Shown in pieces: positions 39,607 to 49,540 of a DNA stretch of 64,000 nucleotides. The stretch's first letter is position 1. The number at the start of each line of letters is the position of its first letter. The notes beneath the pieces were generated by a model. It was given only the letters and a program-made list of their open reading frames with translations, was not told the DNA's origin and did no database searches. The position numbers and the translations under genes were made by a program. Source of the stretch: Rhizobium sp. SSA_523. GTDB taxonomy: Bacteria; Pseudomonadota; Alphaproteobacteria; Rhizobiales; Rhizobiaceae. The stretch spans positions 1,116,001 to 1,180,000 of the forward strand of contig NZ_CP129382.1 of assembly GCF_030435705.1 (NCBI RefSeq), in the 5' to 3' direction.

Positions 39607-39941
39607 CTTCCTCTCCTGCGCGCAGGGCGATCAACGCCTCTGACGGGGCCAGGGTGGCAAAGGCGGGCTGTGCTTTCAAGCTCGAATACGCGCAATTTTC
39701 GGTGAGAGCCCAGACGCTCCAGACGATGCAGCGAGCCCATTCAGGAGAGCTCCTGCAGCGAGCCCCTGAAGACGGCCCGAAAAGACAATTCAGGATCCGG
39801 GAGCGGAACAATGGCCGTGGAAACGGAAAAGCCGGCAGATGGCCGGCTCTTCGTCACATCATTTGCCGCCGAGGCAGGATCGGCGCCATGTCACGGCAGG
39901 GCGTGAGGCCGGAACCTTAGGGTAGACGCCGCGCAGGCCCC
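39607..39941. other. intergenic region between the transpeptidase and methyltransferase genes
   Basis: 335 bases with no supported gene. It holds the terminator at 39831-39849, and short direct repeats containing GCAGCGAGCCC (around 39730 and 39758). The methyltransferase promoter should lie in the right part of this stretch below the terminator. Confidence 0.5.
39831..39849 (-). terminator. Rho-independent terminator of the L,D-transpeptidase gene
   Basis: AGCCGGC (39831-39837), loop AGATG, GCCGGCT (39843-39849). On the minus strand the stem is followed by TTTTCC. Confidence 0.7.
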
Positions 39942-41936
39942 TCAAACGCCGCGGCTCTTGCTGACGGCGGAAAAGGCCTTCTCCATCGCCGTGTCGCGGC
40001 CGTAGACGTCGTCGAAGAACTCGACCTTGCCGTCCTTGTTCGGCCAGGCGGTGAAATAGGCGACATAGACCGGGATCTTCGCCGTGACCGGAAGGGCGGC
40101 ATTCTTGCCCTGCGCGATCTTCTGGCCGACCTCCGCCTCACTGATGCCGAGCACCGCCGCCGCCATCTTGCGCGGTTCGGCAAGCCGTACGCAGCCATGG
40201 CTGAGGGCGCGCATGTCGCGCTTGAAGAAAGCCTTCTGCGGCGTGTCATGCATGTAGATTGCATGGCTGTTGGGGAAGAGGATCTTCAATTCGCCGAGCG
40301 CATTGTCGCTGGAGGGCGGCTGGCGGACCGAGATCGCCTGAGTCGAACCATACCAGTTGACGGCGGTCGAGGAGACGGCCTTGCCCTTGACCTCGACCTG
40401 ATAGCCCAGACGATCGAGATAGCTCGCATCCTGACGCAGTTTCGGCAGCATTTCATTGATGATGATCGACTGCGGAACGCCCCAATAGGGGTTTACCTCC
40501 ACAGTCTCGATCTGGTCGCGGAAGAAATAGGTCTGGTGCGACGGCGAGCCGACCACGACGCGCATGGAGAACTGTTCCTGCCCGTTCTCGTGGTAATAGG
40601 CCTGATAGGCGGGCTGGTTGATGAAGACGAAGCGGCTGCCCAGATCGTCCGGCAGCCAGCGCGCCTCTTCCATGGCAACGACCAGCTTTGCGATCTTGCT
40701 CTCATTGGTGTGGCCGGTCATGGCACGAACCGTTGCCGGCCCGACGACGCCGTCCGGCTTCAGACCGACTTCCTTCTGGAAGCCCTTGACCAGCTCGACC
40801 AGTTCCGGCGCATAAACCGGCGTATCCTGATAGGCGGCCAGAACCGCCGCATGCTCGGTCTTGAACTGGTCCGACGCGCGCCGCTCGATGACCGTCATCA
40901 CCTTGGCCAGCGCCTCATTCGTCTCGCCGGGCTTCAGCAGCAGATTGTCCGGCAGCGAGACGGAGGCTTCTGCCGTCCCGGTCTCACCGAGCAGGCGATG
41001 AAGCTCATCCTTGAGGGCCGTGAATTGCGGGCTCTGCGGCGCCAGGCTGAGGAGATAGGCACCGGCATCCGGCGCCCTGCCGGCAAAGGGCAGCACCGTA
41101 TCGAGATTGACGCTGCGGCGTTCCAGATCGTGATAGCCGGAAATCTTGTTGGGATCGATGCGGCCGCGGATCATGTCCTGCGCAAACATCGCCACCTTGG
41201 CCGACAGCGCAAGCTCGAACTGCATCAGGTCCTTGCCGAACTGGTCGGAAGAGGCGCCTGCCTCCCCTGCTGCCGGACGAAGGCCCGCAGAGGCCATTTC
41301 GACCGGTGCCGCAGGCGTCTGTTCCGGTGCGCCCGTGGCATCCACGCTTGCGGGCTGGATGCTCGCAGTCTCTGAGCTTGCAGTCTGGGAGCTTGTAGGC
41401 TGAACGCTTGCCGTGGTCAGCGCCGGTACGGCAAGGCGGTAATCGGCCGGATCGAGACCGTATTCCCGCGCCTTCTGCATGGCGGCGATGACAAGGCGGG
41501 CGCGATCATTGACGTCACCCTTTTCGACCCAGAGCAGCTTGCCGCCCTTGGCATAATAGGTCTCCAGCGCGGCTGCGATATCGCTGGGCGCCTGCACCTT
41601 GGCATCCGTCAGGAAACGCGCATCCGCATCCTGCACGGCCTCGGCAAAGCCGGCCGTCTTCACGCTGCGCATCGCATCGGTCTTGTAGGTGTAATATTTG
41701 GGTCCGGTGACCTTCGGCAGCGGCTCCGGATCGCTCATGTCAATCGCGCGCTGCTCCTTCGCCGACAGCGGCGCGGCCGGCATCCGGCTCTCGACCTGTT
41801 CCTGGATGCTCGGGCGATTCCCGCGGATCATGTCCATCAGCGTCAGGGCATTGGCTGCGGGAGCGCAAAACGCCGTGAACGAAATGCCCGACAGCAGAGC
41901 GAGCGAGAGCGAAGTCTTCTTATGAGCGTGCGGCAA
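39942..41936 (-). CDS. YcbB-type L,D-transpeptidase
   Basis: A 664-residue periplasmic murein enzyme forming 3-3 (mDAP-mDAP) crosslinks, the dominant linkage type in polar-growing Rhizobiales. A signal peptide (HKKTSLSLALLSGISFTAFCAPAANA) is followed by a scaffold domain containing a Ser/Thr/Glu-rich insert (about 165-215, SSQTASSETASIQPAS). Next come a peptidoglycan-binding domain (GLKPDGVVGPATVRAM) and the YkuD catalytic domain with the active-site cysteine in SHGCVRLAEP. Terminator at 39831. Divergent from fumC. Confidence 0.92.
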   Translation of the reverse strand: MPHAHKKTSLSLALLSGISFTAFCAPAANALTLMDMIRGNRPSIQEQVESRMPAAPLSAKEQRAIDMSDPEPLPKVTGPKYYTYKTDAMRSVKTAGFAEAVQDADARFLTDAKVQAPSDIAAALETYYAKGGKLLWVEKGDVNDRARLVIAAMQKAREYGLDPADYRLAVPALTTASVQPTSSQTASSETASIQPASVDATGAPEQTPAAPVEMASAGLRPAAGEAGASSDQFGKDLMQFELALSAKVAMFAQDMIRGRIDPNKISGYHDLERRSVNLDTVLPFAGRAPDAGAYLLSLAPQSPQFTALKDELHRLLGETGTAEASVSLPDNLLLKPGETNEALAKVMTVIERRASDQFKTEHAAVLAAYQDTPVYAPELVELVKGFQKEVGLKPDGVVGPATVRAMTGHTNESKIAKLVVAMEEARWLPDDLGSRFVFINQPAYQAYYHENGQEQFSMRVVVGSPSHQTYFFRDQIETVEVNPYWGVPQSIIINEMLPKLRQDASYLDRLGYQVEVKGKAVSSTAVNWYGSTQAISVRQPPSSDNALGELKILFPNSHAIYMHDTPQKAFFKRDMRALSHGCVRLAEPRKMAAAVLGISEAEVGQKIAQGKNAALPVTAKIPVYVAYFTAWPNKDGKVEFFDDVYGRDTAMEKAFSAVSKSRGV

Positions 41937-42352
41937 GTTCTGGTCCCCGTCACCTTGTGAGCCTTGAATCAGCAGGCTTCCGAAATGTAACCGCGCCTGT
42001 GTAGCGGATCGCGCGCGGCGTGAAAAGCAAACGAAAGACGGAGGACAAGCCCGGCTCAGGGTCAGCGGCGCCCGCCAATCATTTCCAGAACATTAAGAAA
42101 GCATTGGTTAAATTTTTACTGACATGGGCATTGGAACACCACGTTCCATCGCCTTCGGCCGCTCAAACGGCCGTGAAGTTTTCGCAAGCGTGACCGGAAT
42201 ACCACGCATGGGCAAGCGGCCCTGCCACCTTCGCAGTGCTTGCAGTCCCGGACCAATCGTATAGTAATTCGCCCGCCATGGCTCGCGGCCGCGGCCGGAC
42301 CGCGTCCGCCCGCCGCGAGATGTTCCGAGCACCCGTGTCACACAGAGGCAGA
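41937..42352. promoter_or_regulatory. divergent region between the transpeptidase gene and fumC
   Basis: 416 bases without a supported gene; an upstream extension of the fumC frame to 42236 lacks similarity. An AT-rich block (GGTTAAATTTTTACTGAC) at 42105-42122 is the best promoter candidate. A GGCCG/CGGCC dyad lies near 42156-42173. No complete CtrA site is visible. Confidence 0.4.
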
Positions 42353-43744
42353 ATGATGACCACGCGCACTGAAACCGATACTTTTGGCCCGATCGAGGTC
42401 GCGAGCGACCGTTATTGGGGCGCGCAGGCCCAGCGCTCCCTCGGCAATTTCAAGATCGGCTGGGAAAAGCAGCCGCTTTCCGTCGTCCGCGCTCTGGGCA
42501 TCGTGAAGCAGGCGGCGGCCCGCGCCAATATGGCACTGGGCGGTCTCGACCCCAAGATCGGCGAAACCATCATTGCCGCCGCACAGGAAGTCATCGACGG
42601 CAAGCTGAACGACCACTTCCCGCTCGTCGTCTGGCAGACGGGGTCCGGCACGCAGTCGAACATGAATGCCAATGAAGTCATTTCCAACCGCGCCATCGAA
42701 ATGCTGGGCGGCGAGATGGGCTCGAAGAAGCCCGTCCATCCCAATGACCATGTGAATATGAGCCAGTCGTCGAACGACACCTATCCGACGGCCATGCATA
42801 TCGCCTGCGCCGAGCAGATCGTCCGACATCTGATCCCCGGCCTCAAGCACCTGCATCAGGCTCTCGAAGCGAAATCCAAGGCCTTTGCCCATATCATCAA
42901 GATCGGCCGCACCCATACGCAGGACGCAACCCCGCTGACGCTCGGCCAGGAATTCGGCGGCTATGCCGCGCAGGTCGCCTCGGCCATCAAGCGCCTGGAA
43001 GTCTCGCTGTCCGGCCTTTACGAGCTGGCGCAGGGCGGCACGGCCGTCGGTACCGGTCTCAACGCCCCCGTCGGCTTCGCCGAAAAGGTCGCCGAGGAGA
43101 TTGCCGCAATCACCGGCCTGCCCTTCATCACCGCGCCGAACAAGTTCGAGGCGCTTGCCGCCCATGACGCCATGGTCTTCTCCCACGGCGCCATCAATGC
43201 GGCTGCCGCGGCCCTCTTCAAGATCGCCAATGATATCCGCTTCCTCGGCTCCGGTCCGCGGGCCGGGCTTGGCGAACTGGCCCTGCCGGAAAACGAGCCC
43301 GGCTCGTCGATCATGCCGGGCAAGGTGAACCCGACGCAGTCCGAAGCGCTGACGCAGGTCTGCGCGCATATCTTCGGCAACAATGCCGCCATCACCTTCG
43401 CCGGCAGCCAGGGCCATTTCGAGCTGAACGTCTACAATCCGATGATGGCCTACAACTTCCTCCAGTCGGTGCAATTGCTGGGCGACGCCGCCGTTTCCTT
43501 CACCGACAACTGCGTCGTCGGAATCGAGGCGCGCGAAGACAACATCAAGCGCGGCGTCGAAAACTCGCTGATGCTCGTCACCGCACTCAACTCCAAGCTG
43601 GGCTACGATGCCTGCGCCAAGATTGCCAAGACGGCGCACAAGAACGGCACGACCCTGCGGGAGGAGGCCGTCGGCGGCGGTTACCTCACCAATGAGGAAT
43701 TCGATCAATATGTCCGCCCGGAAAACATGATCGGCCCGAAGTAA
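42353..43744 (+). CDS. fumC: class II fumarate hydratase
   Basis: Hydrates fumarate to malate in the TCA cycle, iron-independent. The 463-residue protein has the family motifs [46 protein letters not shown] and the signature [13 protein letters not shown]. Two adjacent in-frame ATGs at 42353 and 42356 follow AGAGG. A 14-base sequence around the stop codon is duplicated 22 bases downstream. Confidence 0.97.
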   Translation: MMTTRTETDTFGPIEVASDRYWGAQAQRSLGNFKIGWEKQPLSVVRALGIVKQAAARANMALGGLDPKIGETIIAAAQEVIDGKLNDHFPLVVWQTGSGTQSNMNANEVISNRAIEMLGGEMGSKKPVHPNDHVNMSQSSNDTYPTAMHIACAEQIVRHLIPGLKHLHQALEAKSKAFAHIIKIGRTHTQDATPLTLGQEFGGYAAQVASAIKRLEVSLSGLYELAQGGTAVGTGLNAPVGFAEKVAEEIAAITGLPFITAPNKFEALAAHDAMVFSHGAINAAAAALFKIANDIRFLGSGPRAGLGELALPENEPGSSIMPGKVNPTQSEALTQVCAHIFGNNAAITFAGSQGHFELNVYNPMMAYNFLQSVQLLGDAAVSFTDNCVVGIEAREDNIKRGVENSLMLVTALNSKLGYDACAKIAKTAHKNGTTLREEAVGGGYLTNEEFDQYVRPENMIGPK

Positions 43745-44146
43745 GCCTGACTGGAGCCCGAAGTAAGCCGGACTACAGGCAGGAACCGCCATACCGGGCA
43801 CGAACCGCAGAGGGGGCGATCACGCCCCCTCATTGCATCGGCGGGCAGATGCCGGTTCGGTTTACCTCCCGAAGGCCTCACCCCGCCAGTAGCATGTCCT
43901 ATAGGTTGTAATGCGACCAAGACGTGCGCGGGTCGCGTCCAGCAACTCCGGCAGCGGGGGCGGGCTAAAAGGCAAGATCCGCTCTTGACTTCCTCAACCC
44001 CCTGATCAAAAGGCAAGTTCTCCTTTGCGAGCACCACTATTGCGGTTAATGTGCAGCGCCAGGAACGCTTAAATTTAATCATTTCCACATAATTTGTGAT
44101 TATCTGTACTCATCATACAATCACGTGCAGACATCGGAGTTACGGG
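43745..44146. other. intergenic region after fumC
   Basis: 402 bases, no supported gene. It begins with a 22-bp tandem duplication (GCCCGAAGTAAGCC at 43734 and 43756), then the fumC terminator. The right half becomes AT-rich (TTAAATTTAATCATTTCC around 44070-44090) and should hold the promoter of the diguanylate cyclase gene. Confidence 0.5.
43810..43831 (+). terminator. hairpin terminator candidate for fumC
   Basis: GAGGGGGCG (43810-43818), loop ATCA, CGCCCCCTC (43823-43831). The stem is strong but only ATTG follows, so termination may be Rho-assisted. Confidence 0.5.
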
Positions 44147-45217
44147 ATGACAACGGTCGTTGCGCCGAAAGCGCAAGCCCCCGATATTGCCAGCCAGATC
44201 ACCCACGCCATGCGCTCGATGGGCGCGTCGCCAATTCCGAGAAACTACCACCTCTTCTACGAAGCCTATATCGGCACCAATCCGACGCTGACGCGTGACC
44301 TCGCCCTTTTGGGTAGCCGGACGACACAGGAGGAACTCGACGAGCTGGCGGCGGTGCATCTCGGCACCAATCAGTCCAATGTCGTGGAGAATGCCCATGA
44401 CCAGCTGCTGGGCCAGCTCGACGCGCTCCTGAAGATCCTCCAGCAGGAACAATCCTCGCTGCAGATCTACAACCGGCTGCTGGATGAGACGGCCAGCCAG
44501 ATCAATTCCAAGAACCACGCCTCTGCCGAAATCCTGCGCAGCGCCATTGCGCTGCTGGCAAAGGCGACCGGCGAGACCCTTGCCAGCGGCGAACGGACTG
44601 TCGAAGGCGTGGCGCTGAAATCGCAGGAAATGGAGCAGGTTCGCCGCGAACTCGACGATTACAAGCGGATTGCCAATACCGATTCGTTGACGCGCCTGTC
44701 CAACCGCCGGGCCTTCGACGAGAAGCTCAGCAGCCTTTACGACGATCCGATGCGCCTGCCGGTGACGGCGCTGGTTCTCGCCGATATCGACAATTTCAAG
44801 AAGATCAACGACACCTGGGGTCATCCGGTCGGCGACAAGGTGCTGGCCTCCGTGGCCGCCGTCATCCGCTCCCATGTCCGCCGCGATGTGTTCATCGCCA
44901 GGACCGGCGGAGAGGAATTCGCGCTGATCGTCGAGGGAAATACGCCCGACGAGGTGATGTCCATGTGCGAGCGGATCCGCCGCGCGCTGGAAACCCGCCC
45001 CTTCCGCAACACCAGGACCGGCGTCGATTACGGCCCCGTGACCTTGTCGCTCGGCTATGCGATGGCATCGCAGGCCGACGACCCGGGGGATCTCTACGCC
45101 AAGTCCGACACGGCCCTGTATGGTGCGAAAAACGCCGGCCGCAACCGCTCCGTCCCCTTCGAGGAGGGGATGCGCAAGGATTATGTCGGCAAGGGTTGGC
45201 TGATCTATAAGAGGTGA
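44147..45217 (+). CDS. GGDEF diguanylate cyclase
   Basis: A 356-residue protein that should make cyclic di-GMP. Residues about 1-170 are helical without membrane segments and contain the NYHLFYEAYIGTNPTLTRDL segment common in alphaproteobacterial soluble cyclases. The GGDEF domain has the metal-site LADIDNFKKINDTWGHPVGD and the active site RTGGEEFALI. The inhibitory I-site (RxxD) before it is changed to VRRD, suggesting no product inhibition at that site. ATG 44147 is chosen with GGAG upstream. Confidence 0.92.
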   Translation: MTTVVAPKAQAPDIASQITHAMRSMGASPIPRNYHLFYEAYIGTNPTLTRDLALLGSRTTQEELDELAAVHLGTNQSNVVENAHDQLLGQLDALLKILQQEQSSLQIYNRLLDETASQINSKNHASAEILRSAIALLAKATGETLASGERTVEGVALKSQEMEQVRRELDDYKRIANTDSLTRLSNRRAFDEKLSSLYDDPMRLPVTALVLADIDNFKKINDTWGHPVGDKVLASVAAVIRSHVRRDVFIARTGGEEFALIVEGNTPDEVMSMCERIRRALETRPFRNTRTGVDYGPVTLSLGYAMASQADDPGDLYAKSDTALYGAKNAGRNRSVPFEEGMRKDYVGKGWLIYKR

Positions 45218-45233
45218 GGCGCGGCCCGCGCGC

Positions 45234-45842
45234 TCACCACATGCTGGCGGTCGCCCGCGCCGGCCATTCCCGGTCATAGGTCTCCTGATCGAATTCCCGC
45301 TGCGCCGCCTTCAGCATCTCGCCGGCCGTGGGCAGGCTAGCCGGGTCCACATGCCGCTCCTGGTTCCAGAGGTCCGCGCGCATCACCGCCCGCGCGCACT
45401 GGAAGTAGACGTGGTCCACTGTCACCACCACGACCGAACGCGGGTGCTTTTCGTCCATTTTAAAGCTTTCCAGCAGATCCGGCGCGATCGACACGACGGC
45501 CTGGCCGTTGATCCGCATCACGGTGCTGGAGCCCGGAATGAGGAACATCAGCGAGACACGCGGATCGCGGACGATGTTCAGGAGCGAATCGATGCGGTTG
45601 TTGCCACGCCAGTCCGGCAGCAGCACGGTCTTGTCGTCTGCAATGCGAACCACCCCGCCAAGATCGCCCCGGGGCGAACAATCCATGCCCTCCGGTCCGA
45701 CCGTTGCAAGCGCCATGAAGGGCGAGGCTTCGATGAAGCGGCGATATTCCGCCGTCAGCCGCGGCGTCACCTTCACCAGGGCGGCTTCGCTGCAGCCATT
45801 GTAGATTTCGCGCAGCTGTTCGACGCTGGTGATGACGGACAT
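45234..45842 (-). CDS. pyridoxamine 5'-phosphate oxidase family flavoprotein (MSMEG_1061-like)
   Basis: A 202-residue split-barrel FMN protein. Typical segments are SPFMALATVGPEGMDCSPRGD, the FMN-contact LLPDWRGNNRIDSLLNI and the DHVYFQCARAVMRADLW C-terminal motif of the MSMEG_1061 subfamily. Substrate unknown. ATG 45842 is supported by AGAGGAG; the longer frame to 45920 has no similarity. Its 3' end is 16 bases from the convergent cyclase gene. Confidence 0.86.
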   Translation of the reverse strand: MSVITSVEQLREIYNGCSEAALVKVTPRLTAEYRRFIEASPFMALATVGPEGMDCSPRGDLGGVVRIADDKTVLLPDWRGNNRIDSLLNIVRDPRVSLMFLIPGSSTVMRINGQAVVSIAPDLLESFKMDEKHPRSVVVVTVDHVYFQCARAVMRADLWNQERHVDPASLPTAGEMLKAAQREFDQETYDREWPARATASMW

Positions 45843-46033
45843 GTTCGTGCTCCTCTGCAATCGTGCGGACTGACGTCGACATCTGCGTTCAAGCCTGCTG
45901 CGGGCGGTTGCAAATGTCAAAACCAGACCGGTGGCGCGGGGCTTATAGCAGATCCTGGCCGGAAGGACAGACCGAACGGCGGACTCTGTCGCAACCCGCG
46001 CCGAGGCCGGCGAGGGTCGCGCCGGCTAAGCCG

Positions 46034-47242
46034 TCATTCGCCTTCCAGCTCGCCCACCTGCTCATCCGAATGCGGTGTGCGGGCAAGGCCGCGATATTCC
46101 CAGCCGGCGACCAGCAGCAGGGTCGAAAGGGCTAGCAGCCCGCTCCAGTAATTGGGCAGCATGGCGGCGATGGGCAGGCAGAGCACGGCAAGCGCCATGC
46201 CGGCCAGATGCGATCGCGGCATGCGGCCCGTCGTCATCCGCTTGACCAGAAGATTGCCGCCGAGAAACAGGATGGGACCGCCGAGAATGACGGCAGCAAG
46301 AGCAGCATCGCCGGCATCGCCCGGATGCGCCAGGATATGCTCGGCCGACACAGCCACCAGGATGATCCCGGCCACAACGGGCATATGGCCATAGGTGAAC
46401 ACATGCAGCGCCACCTCGCCCGGCTCGTCCGTCTCCTCGATCTCGTGGCGCGCCTTCGCCTGGCCGAAATGGAAATAGATCCACCACATGGTGACGCTGG
46501 CGGCAAAGGCGCTGATGAAGATGACCACCAGAAGCGGCGTCAGATCCTCGTCGGCGAAACTGCGGCCGATCGCCAGAATGCTTTCACCCAGGCAGATCAT
46601 CACGAAGAGCGCGCATCGCTCCGCCATGTGCTCGCCGGATATGTCCCAGTCGCTGGCATGCGAGCGTCCGAAGCCGGGCACGATGAAGCGGGCCTCCGGC
46701 GCCGCATATTCGATCAGGAGGGCAATGAACCAGAGGATGAGCCGCATCTGCTCGCCGGCCAGAGCACCGGCGAGCCAGAAGGCGGCCGACAGCGAAAACC
46801 AGATCGACACGCGGATGAAGTTGCGCCTGACATCCGGCAGGACATTGCGGAAGGCATAGACGGCAAACAGCGACCGGCCGAGCTGCATGGCGATATAGGA
46901 GCCGGCAAACATCAGCGCCTTGCCTTCGAAGGCTTCCGGAATGGCGGAGGCCATCAAGAGTCCGAAGAACATCAGGCCGAACAGAAGGGCGCGGATTGGC
47001 ATGCGCTCCGGATTGAGCCAGTTCATGACCCAGGCCGTGTGGTTCCAGACCCACCACAGCGCCAGCGCGACCACGCCGCCCTGCAGCAGCCGGTGGAAGG
47101 AAAATTCCTCCACGATGAAATGCGAGAGCTGGATGAGCGCAAAGACGAAGACCAGGTCGAAGAACAGTTCCGGGAAACCGACCCGCTTGTCTTCCTGCTC
47201 TTCCTCGCGCAGCCAGTGCTGGCTGCTATCCGTCTGTCCCAC
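46034..47242 (-). CDS. low temperature requirement protein A (LtrA) family membrane protein
   Basis: A 402-residue integral membrane protein with about 10-12 helices. The family signature VGFPELFFDLVFVFALIQLSHF occurs at about 21-42. Other conserved parts are SDWDISGEHMAERCALFVMICLGESIL and HVFTYGHMPVVAGIILV. The name comes from Listeria, where loss impairs growth in the cold; the molecular role is not known. It is separated by about 190 bases from the PPOX gene and may be monocistronic. Confidence 0.88.
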   Translation of the reverse strand: MGQTDSSQHWLREEEQEDKRVGFPELFFDLVFVFALIQLSHFIVEEFSFHRLLQGGVVALALWWVWNHTAWVMNWLNPERMPIRALLFGLMFFGLLMASAIPEAFEGKALMFAGSYIAMQLGRSLFAVYAFRNVLPDVRRNFIRVSIWFSLSAAFWLAGALAGEQMRLILWFIALLIEYAAPEARFIVPGFGRSHASDWDISGEHMAERCALFVMICLGESILAIGRSFADEDLTPLLVVIFISAFAASVTMWWIYFHFGQAKARHEIEETDEPGEVALHVFTYGHMPVVAGIILVAVSAEHILAHPGDAGDAALAAVILGGPILFLGGNLLVKRMTTGRMPRSHLAGMALAVLCLPIAAMLPNYWSGLLALSTLLLVAGWEYRGLARTPHSDEQVGELEGE

Positions 47243-47324
47243 GCACCACCGCCTGTTCCCGCGCCTGTTCCATCGCCACCGTCTGCGCCTTGTCCCGTAC
47301 CCGTTCCCGCAGCCGTTCTACAGC

Positions 47325-47726
47325 CTATCGCCGCGGGCCGCCGGGATCCCGGCTCAGCCCCTTTTCCGCAAGCTCCGCCTCATAGGCGGCAAACAGGGCG
47401 TCGCCGCCCTCTCCGAGCTCCTGCAGATAGCGCCAGGTGAAGATTCCGCTGTCATGACCGTCGTCGAAGGCGATCCTGACCGCGTAATTGCCGGCCGCCA
47501 CGAGATTGCGGATCGTGACGTTGCGCTTGCCGGGCACGGTGACCTTCTGTCCAGGTCCGTGCCCCTGCACCTCGGCCGAGGGCGACAGGACGCGCATCAT
47601 CTCGGCCGGCAGCGCAAAGCTGCGGCCGTCGTCGAAGCTGACGGTCAGCATGCGCCGATCGGCGGACACGCGCAATTCGGTCGGCCAGCTGTTCGGCTCT
47701 GGTTCCGGGGAAGAAGGCTGGGTCAT
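47325..47726 (-). CDS. DUF971 (GBBH-like N-terminal domain) protein
   Basis: A 133-residue protein with the DUF971 features ELRVSADRRMLTVSFDDGRSFALPAEMMRV, a VTIRNLVAAGNYAVRIAFDDGHDSGIFTW core and a C-terminal helix. The domain occurs at the N-terminus of gamma-butyrobetaine hydroxylases and in short stand-alone proteins linked to Fe-S or molybdenum enzyme maturation. The placement next to the divergent moaA gene fits that link. The start is ATG 47726, as the longer frame reads antisense into moaA. Confidence 0.88.
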   Translation of the reverse strand: MTQPSSPEPEPNSWPTELRVSADRRMLTVSFDDGRSFALPAEMMRVLSPSAEVQGHGPGQKVTVPGKRNVTIRNLVAAGNYAVRIAFDDGHDSGIFTWRYLQELGEGGDALFAAYEAELAEKGLSRDPGGPRR

Positions 47727-47909
47727 TGCTTTTGTCCGTTGCACGGTGAAGACATGGGGCGTGCCGGCGCTGGCGCAAGATGGTCGAAGCAAGCGGCCGG
47801 TTTCGGCCACGTCTTGCAAAAGCGAGGCTTGCGCTCTCCGGTCACGTCTCTGTATCTGCCTTGACGCAACCGCTTGCAAGACCCATCTTGCGCGGATGGA
47901 GGACATGCC

Positions 47910-48956
47910 TTGAACAGTTTTGTCAACACGCCCGTCAATCCCGCTCCGATCGTGAACGCCAAGATGCCGATGATCGATCCCTTCGGCCGTGCGGTGACCT
48001 ATCTGCGCGTCTCCGTCACCGATCGCTGCGATTTCCGCTGCACCTACTGCATGGCGGAAAACATGACCTTCCTGCCGAAGAAGGACCTGCTGACGCTTGA
48101 AGAACTCGACCGGCTCTGTTCGGCCTTCATCGCCAAGGGCGTGCGCAAGCTCAGGCTGACGGGCGGCGAGCCCCTGGTGCGCAAGAATATCATGCATCTC
48201 GTGCGCGCGCTCGGCCGCCATATCGATACCGGCGATCTGGAAGAGCTGACGCTGACCACCAATGGCTCGCAGCTCGCCCGCTATGCCGACGAACTCTATG
48301 CCTGCGGCGTCCGGCGGATCAATGTCTCGGTCGATACGCTCAACCCCGACAAGTTCCGCCAGATCACCCGCTGGGGCGAGCTGTCGAAGGTGATGGAGGG
48401 TCTGGCGGCGGCGCAGAAGGCTGGCCTGAAGGTCAAGCTGAATGCCGTGGCACTGAAAGGCTTCAATGACGGCGAGATCGCCGACATGCTGCGCTTCGCG
48501 CATGGCCGCGGCATGGACCTGACGGTCATCGAGACGATGCCGATGGGCGAGATCGACGAGGACCGCACCGACCAGTACCTGCCGCTGTCGGAACTGCGCC
48601 GCTCTCTCGAACAGCAGTTCACCCTGACCGAGATCCCCTACCAGACCGGCGGCCCCGCCCGCTATGTCGAAGTTGCGGAGACCGGCGGCCGGCTGGGCTT
48701 CATCACGCCCATGACCCATAACTTCTGCGAGAGCTGCAACCGCGTCCGCCTCACCTGCACCGGCACGCTCTATATGTGCCTCGGCCAGAACGATGCGGCG
48801 GATCTGCGAACGGCGCTGCGCGCCTCACCGGACGACGCCTATCTCGCGGCAGCCATCGACGAGGCGATCCTGCGCAAGCCGAAGGGCCATGATTTCATCA
48901 TCGACCGCAACAACCGCCCGGCCGTCTCGCGTCACATGAGCGTCACCGGCGGCTGA
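47910..48956 (+). CDS. moaA: GTP 3',8-cyclase (molybdenum cofactor biosynthesis)
   Basis: A radical-SAM enzyme that rearranges GTP to 3',8-cyclo-H2GTP, the first step to molybdopterin. The 348-residue protein has the N-terminal cluster motif CDFRCTYC (40-47), the SAM-site LTGGEPLVR, the C-terminal cluster [18 protein letters not shown] and the conserved GG terminus. The start is TTG 47910: GGAGG lies at 47898-47902 and no in-frame ATG fits. It is divergent from the DUF971 gene. mobA and mobB lie 9 kb further on. Confidence 0.95.
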   Translation: MNSFVNTPVNPAPIVNAKMPMIDPFGRAVTYLRVSVTDRCDFRCTYCMAENMTFLPKKDLLTLEELDRLCSAFIAKGVRKLRLTGGEPLVRKNIMHLVRALGRHIDTGDLEELTLTTNGSQLARYADELYACGVRRINVSVDTLNPDKFRQITRWGELSKVMEGLAAAQKAGLKVKLNAVALKGFNDGEIADMLRFAHGRGMDLTVIETMPMGEIDEDRTDQYLPLSELRRSLEQQFTLTEIPYQTGGPARYVEVAETGGRLGFITPMTHNFCESCNRVRLTCTGTLYMCLGQNDAADLRTALRASPDDAYLAAAIDEAILRKPKGHDFIIDRNNRPAVSRHMSVTGG

Positions 48957-48958
48957 TC

Positions 48959-49525
48959 ATGGCGCCAGCGCTTCCGGTCGCGCCAGGAGGGTTTCGGCTG
49001 AAGACGCCGCGCCTCGACCTCTGCCCGACCAGGCCGCAGGATGCCGCCCGCGCGCTTGCCATACAGGCGGATGCCAAGGTGGCGCGCATGCTGCGGCACG
49101 CTTCCTTTCCGCCCGATTTCGACCGGCTTTCGGCCTGGTTCGCCACTCATCCTGCGGAATGGACGAGCGGGACGGCCTTCCGCTTTTCAGTTTGTCTTGA
49201 GGAACGAATGATCGGCATTGCCGATATCGACGAGATTGCAGACGGCTGCGGCGAGCTCGGATACTGGTTCGAGCGGGTGGCCTGGGGCCAGGGTCTGGCC
49301 ATGGAAGCGGCCTCTGCCCTCACCCGCTTCGCCTTTGAGACATTGTGCCTTGATGCACTCTGCTCCGGCCATGCCGAAGACAATCCCGCATCCGGCCGCA
49401 TCCTGCAGAAGCTCGGCTTCACCGCGACAGGAAGCGCAAACCTGCCTTATCTCTCCCGAAAGGGGCCGGTTCGCCACATGCTCTACCGCCTGCGCCGGCA
49501 GGATTGGCCGGCGCAGCAAGGCTGA
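48959..49525 (+). CDS. GNAT family N-acetyltransferase (RimJ/RimL-like)
   Basis: A 188-residue acetyltransferase. It has the LKTPRLDLCPTRPQDA opening and an acetyl-CoA binding segment ELGYWFERVAWGQGLAMEAASALTRFAFE, followed by HAEDNPASGRILQKLGF, typical of the RimJ/RimL branch that acetylates protein N-termini or small molecules. It begins two bases after the moaA stop, so it is in one transcript with moaA. Substrate unknown. Confidence 0.9.
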   Translation: MAPALPVAPGGFRLKTPRLDLCPTRPQDAARALAIQADAKVARMLRHASFPPDFDRLSAWFATHPAEWTSGTAFRFSVCLEERMIGIADIDEIADGCGELGYWFERVAWGQGLAMEAASALTRFAFETLCLDALCSGHAEDNPASGRILQKLGFTATGSANLPYLSRKGPVRHMLYRLRRQDWPAQQG

Positions 49526-49540
49526 TCGGCCGCTGGCTGG

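Noticed and set aside
43705..44088. 127-codon minus-strand frame after fumC
   Set aside because: It overlaps the end of fumC antisense, reads through the terminator hairpin and has no family features.
47726..47910. molybdenum cofactor riboswitch upstream of moaA
   Set aside because: I could not find the conserved multi-stem core; only 183 bases are available and no consistent helices were recognised.
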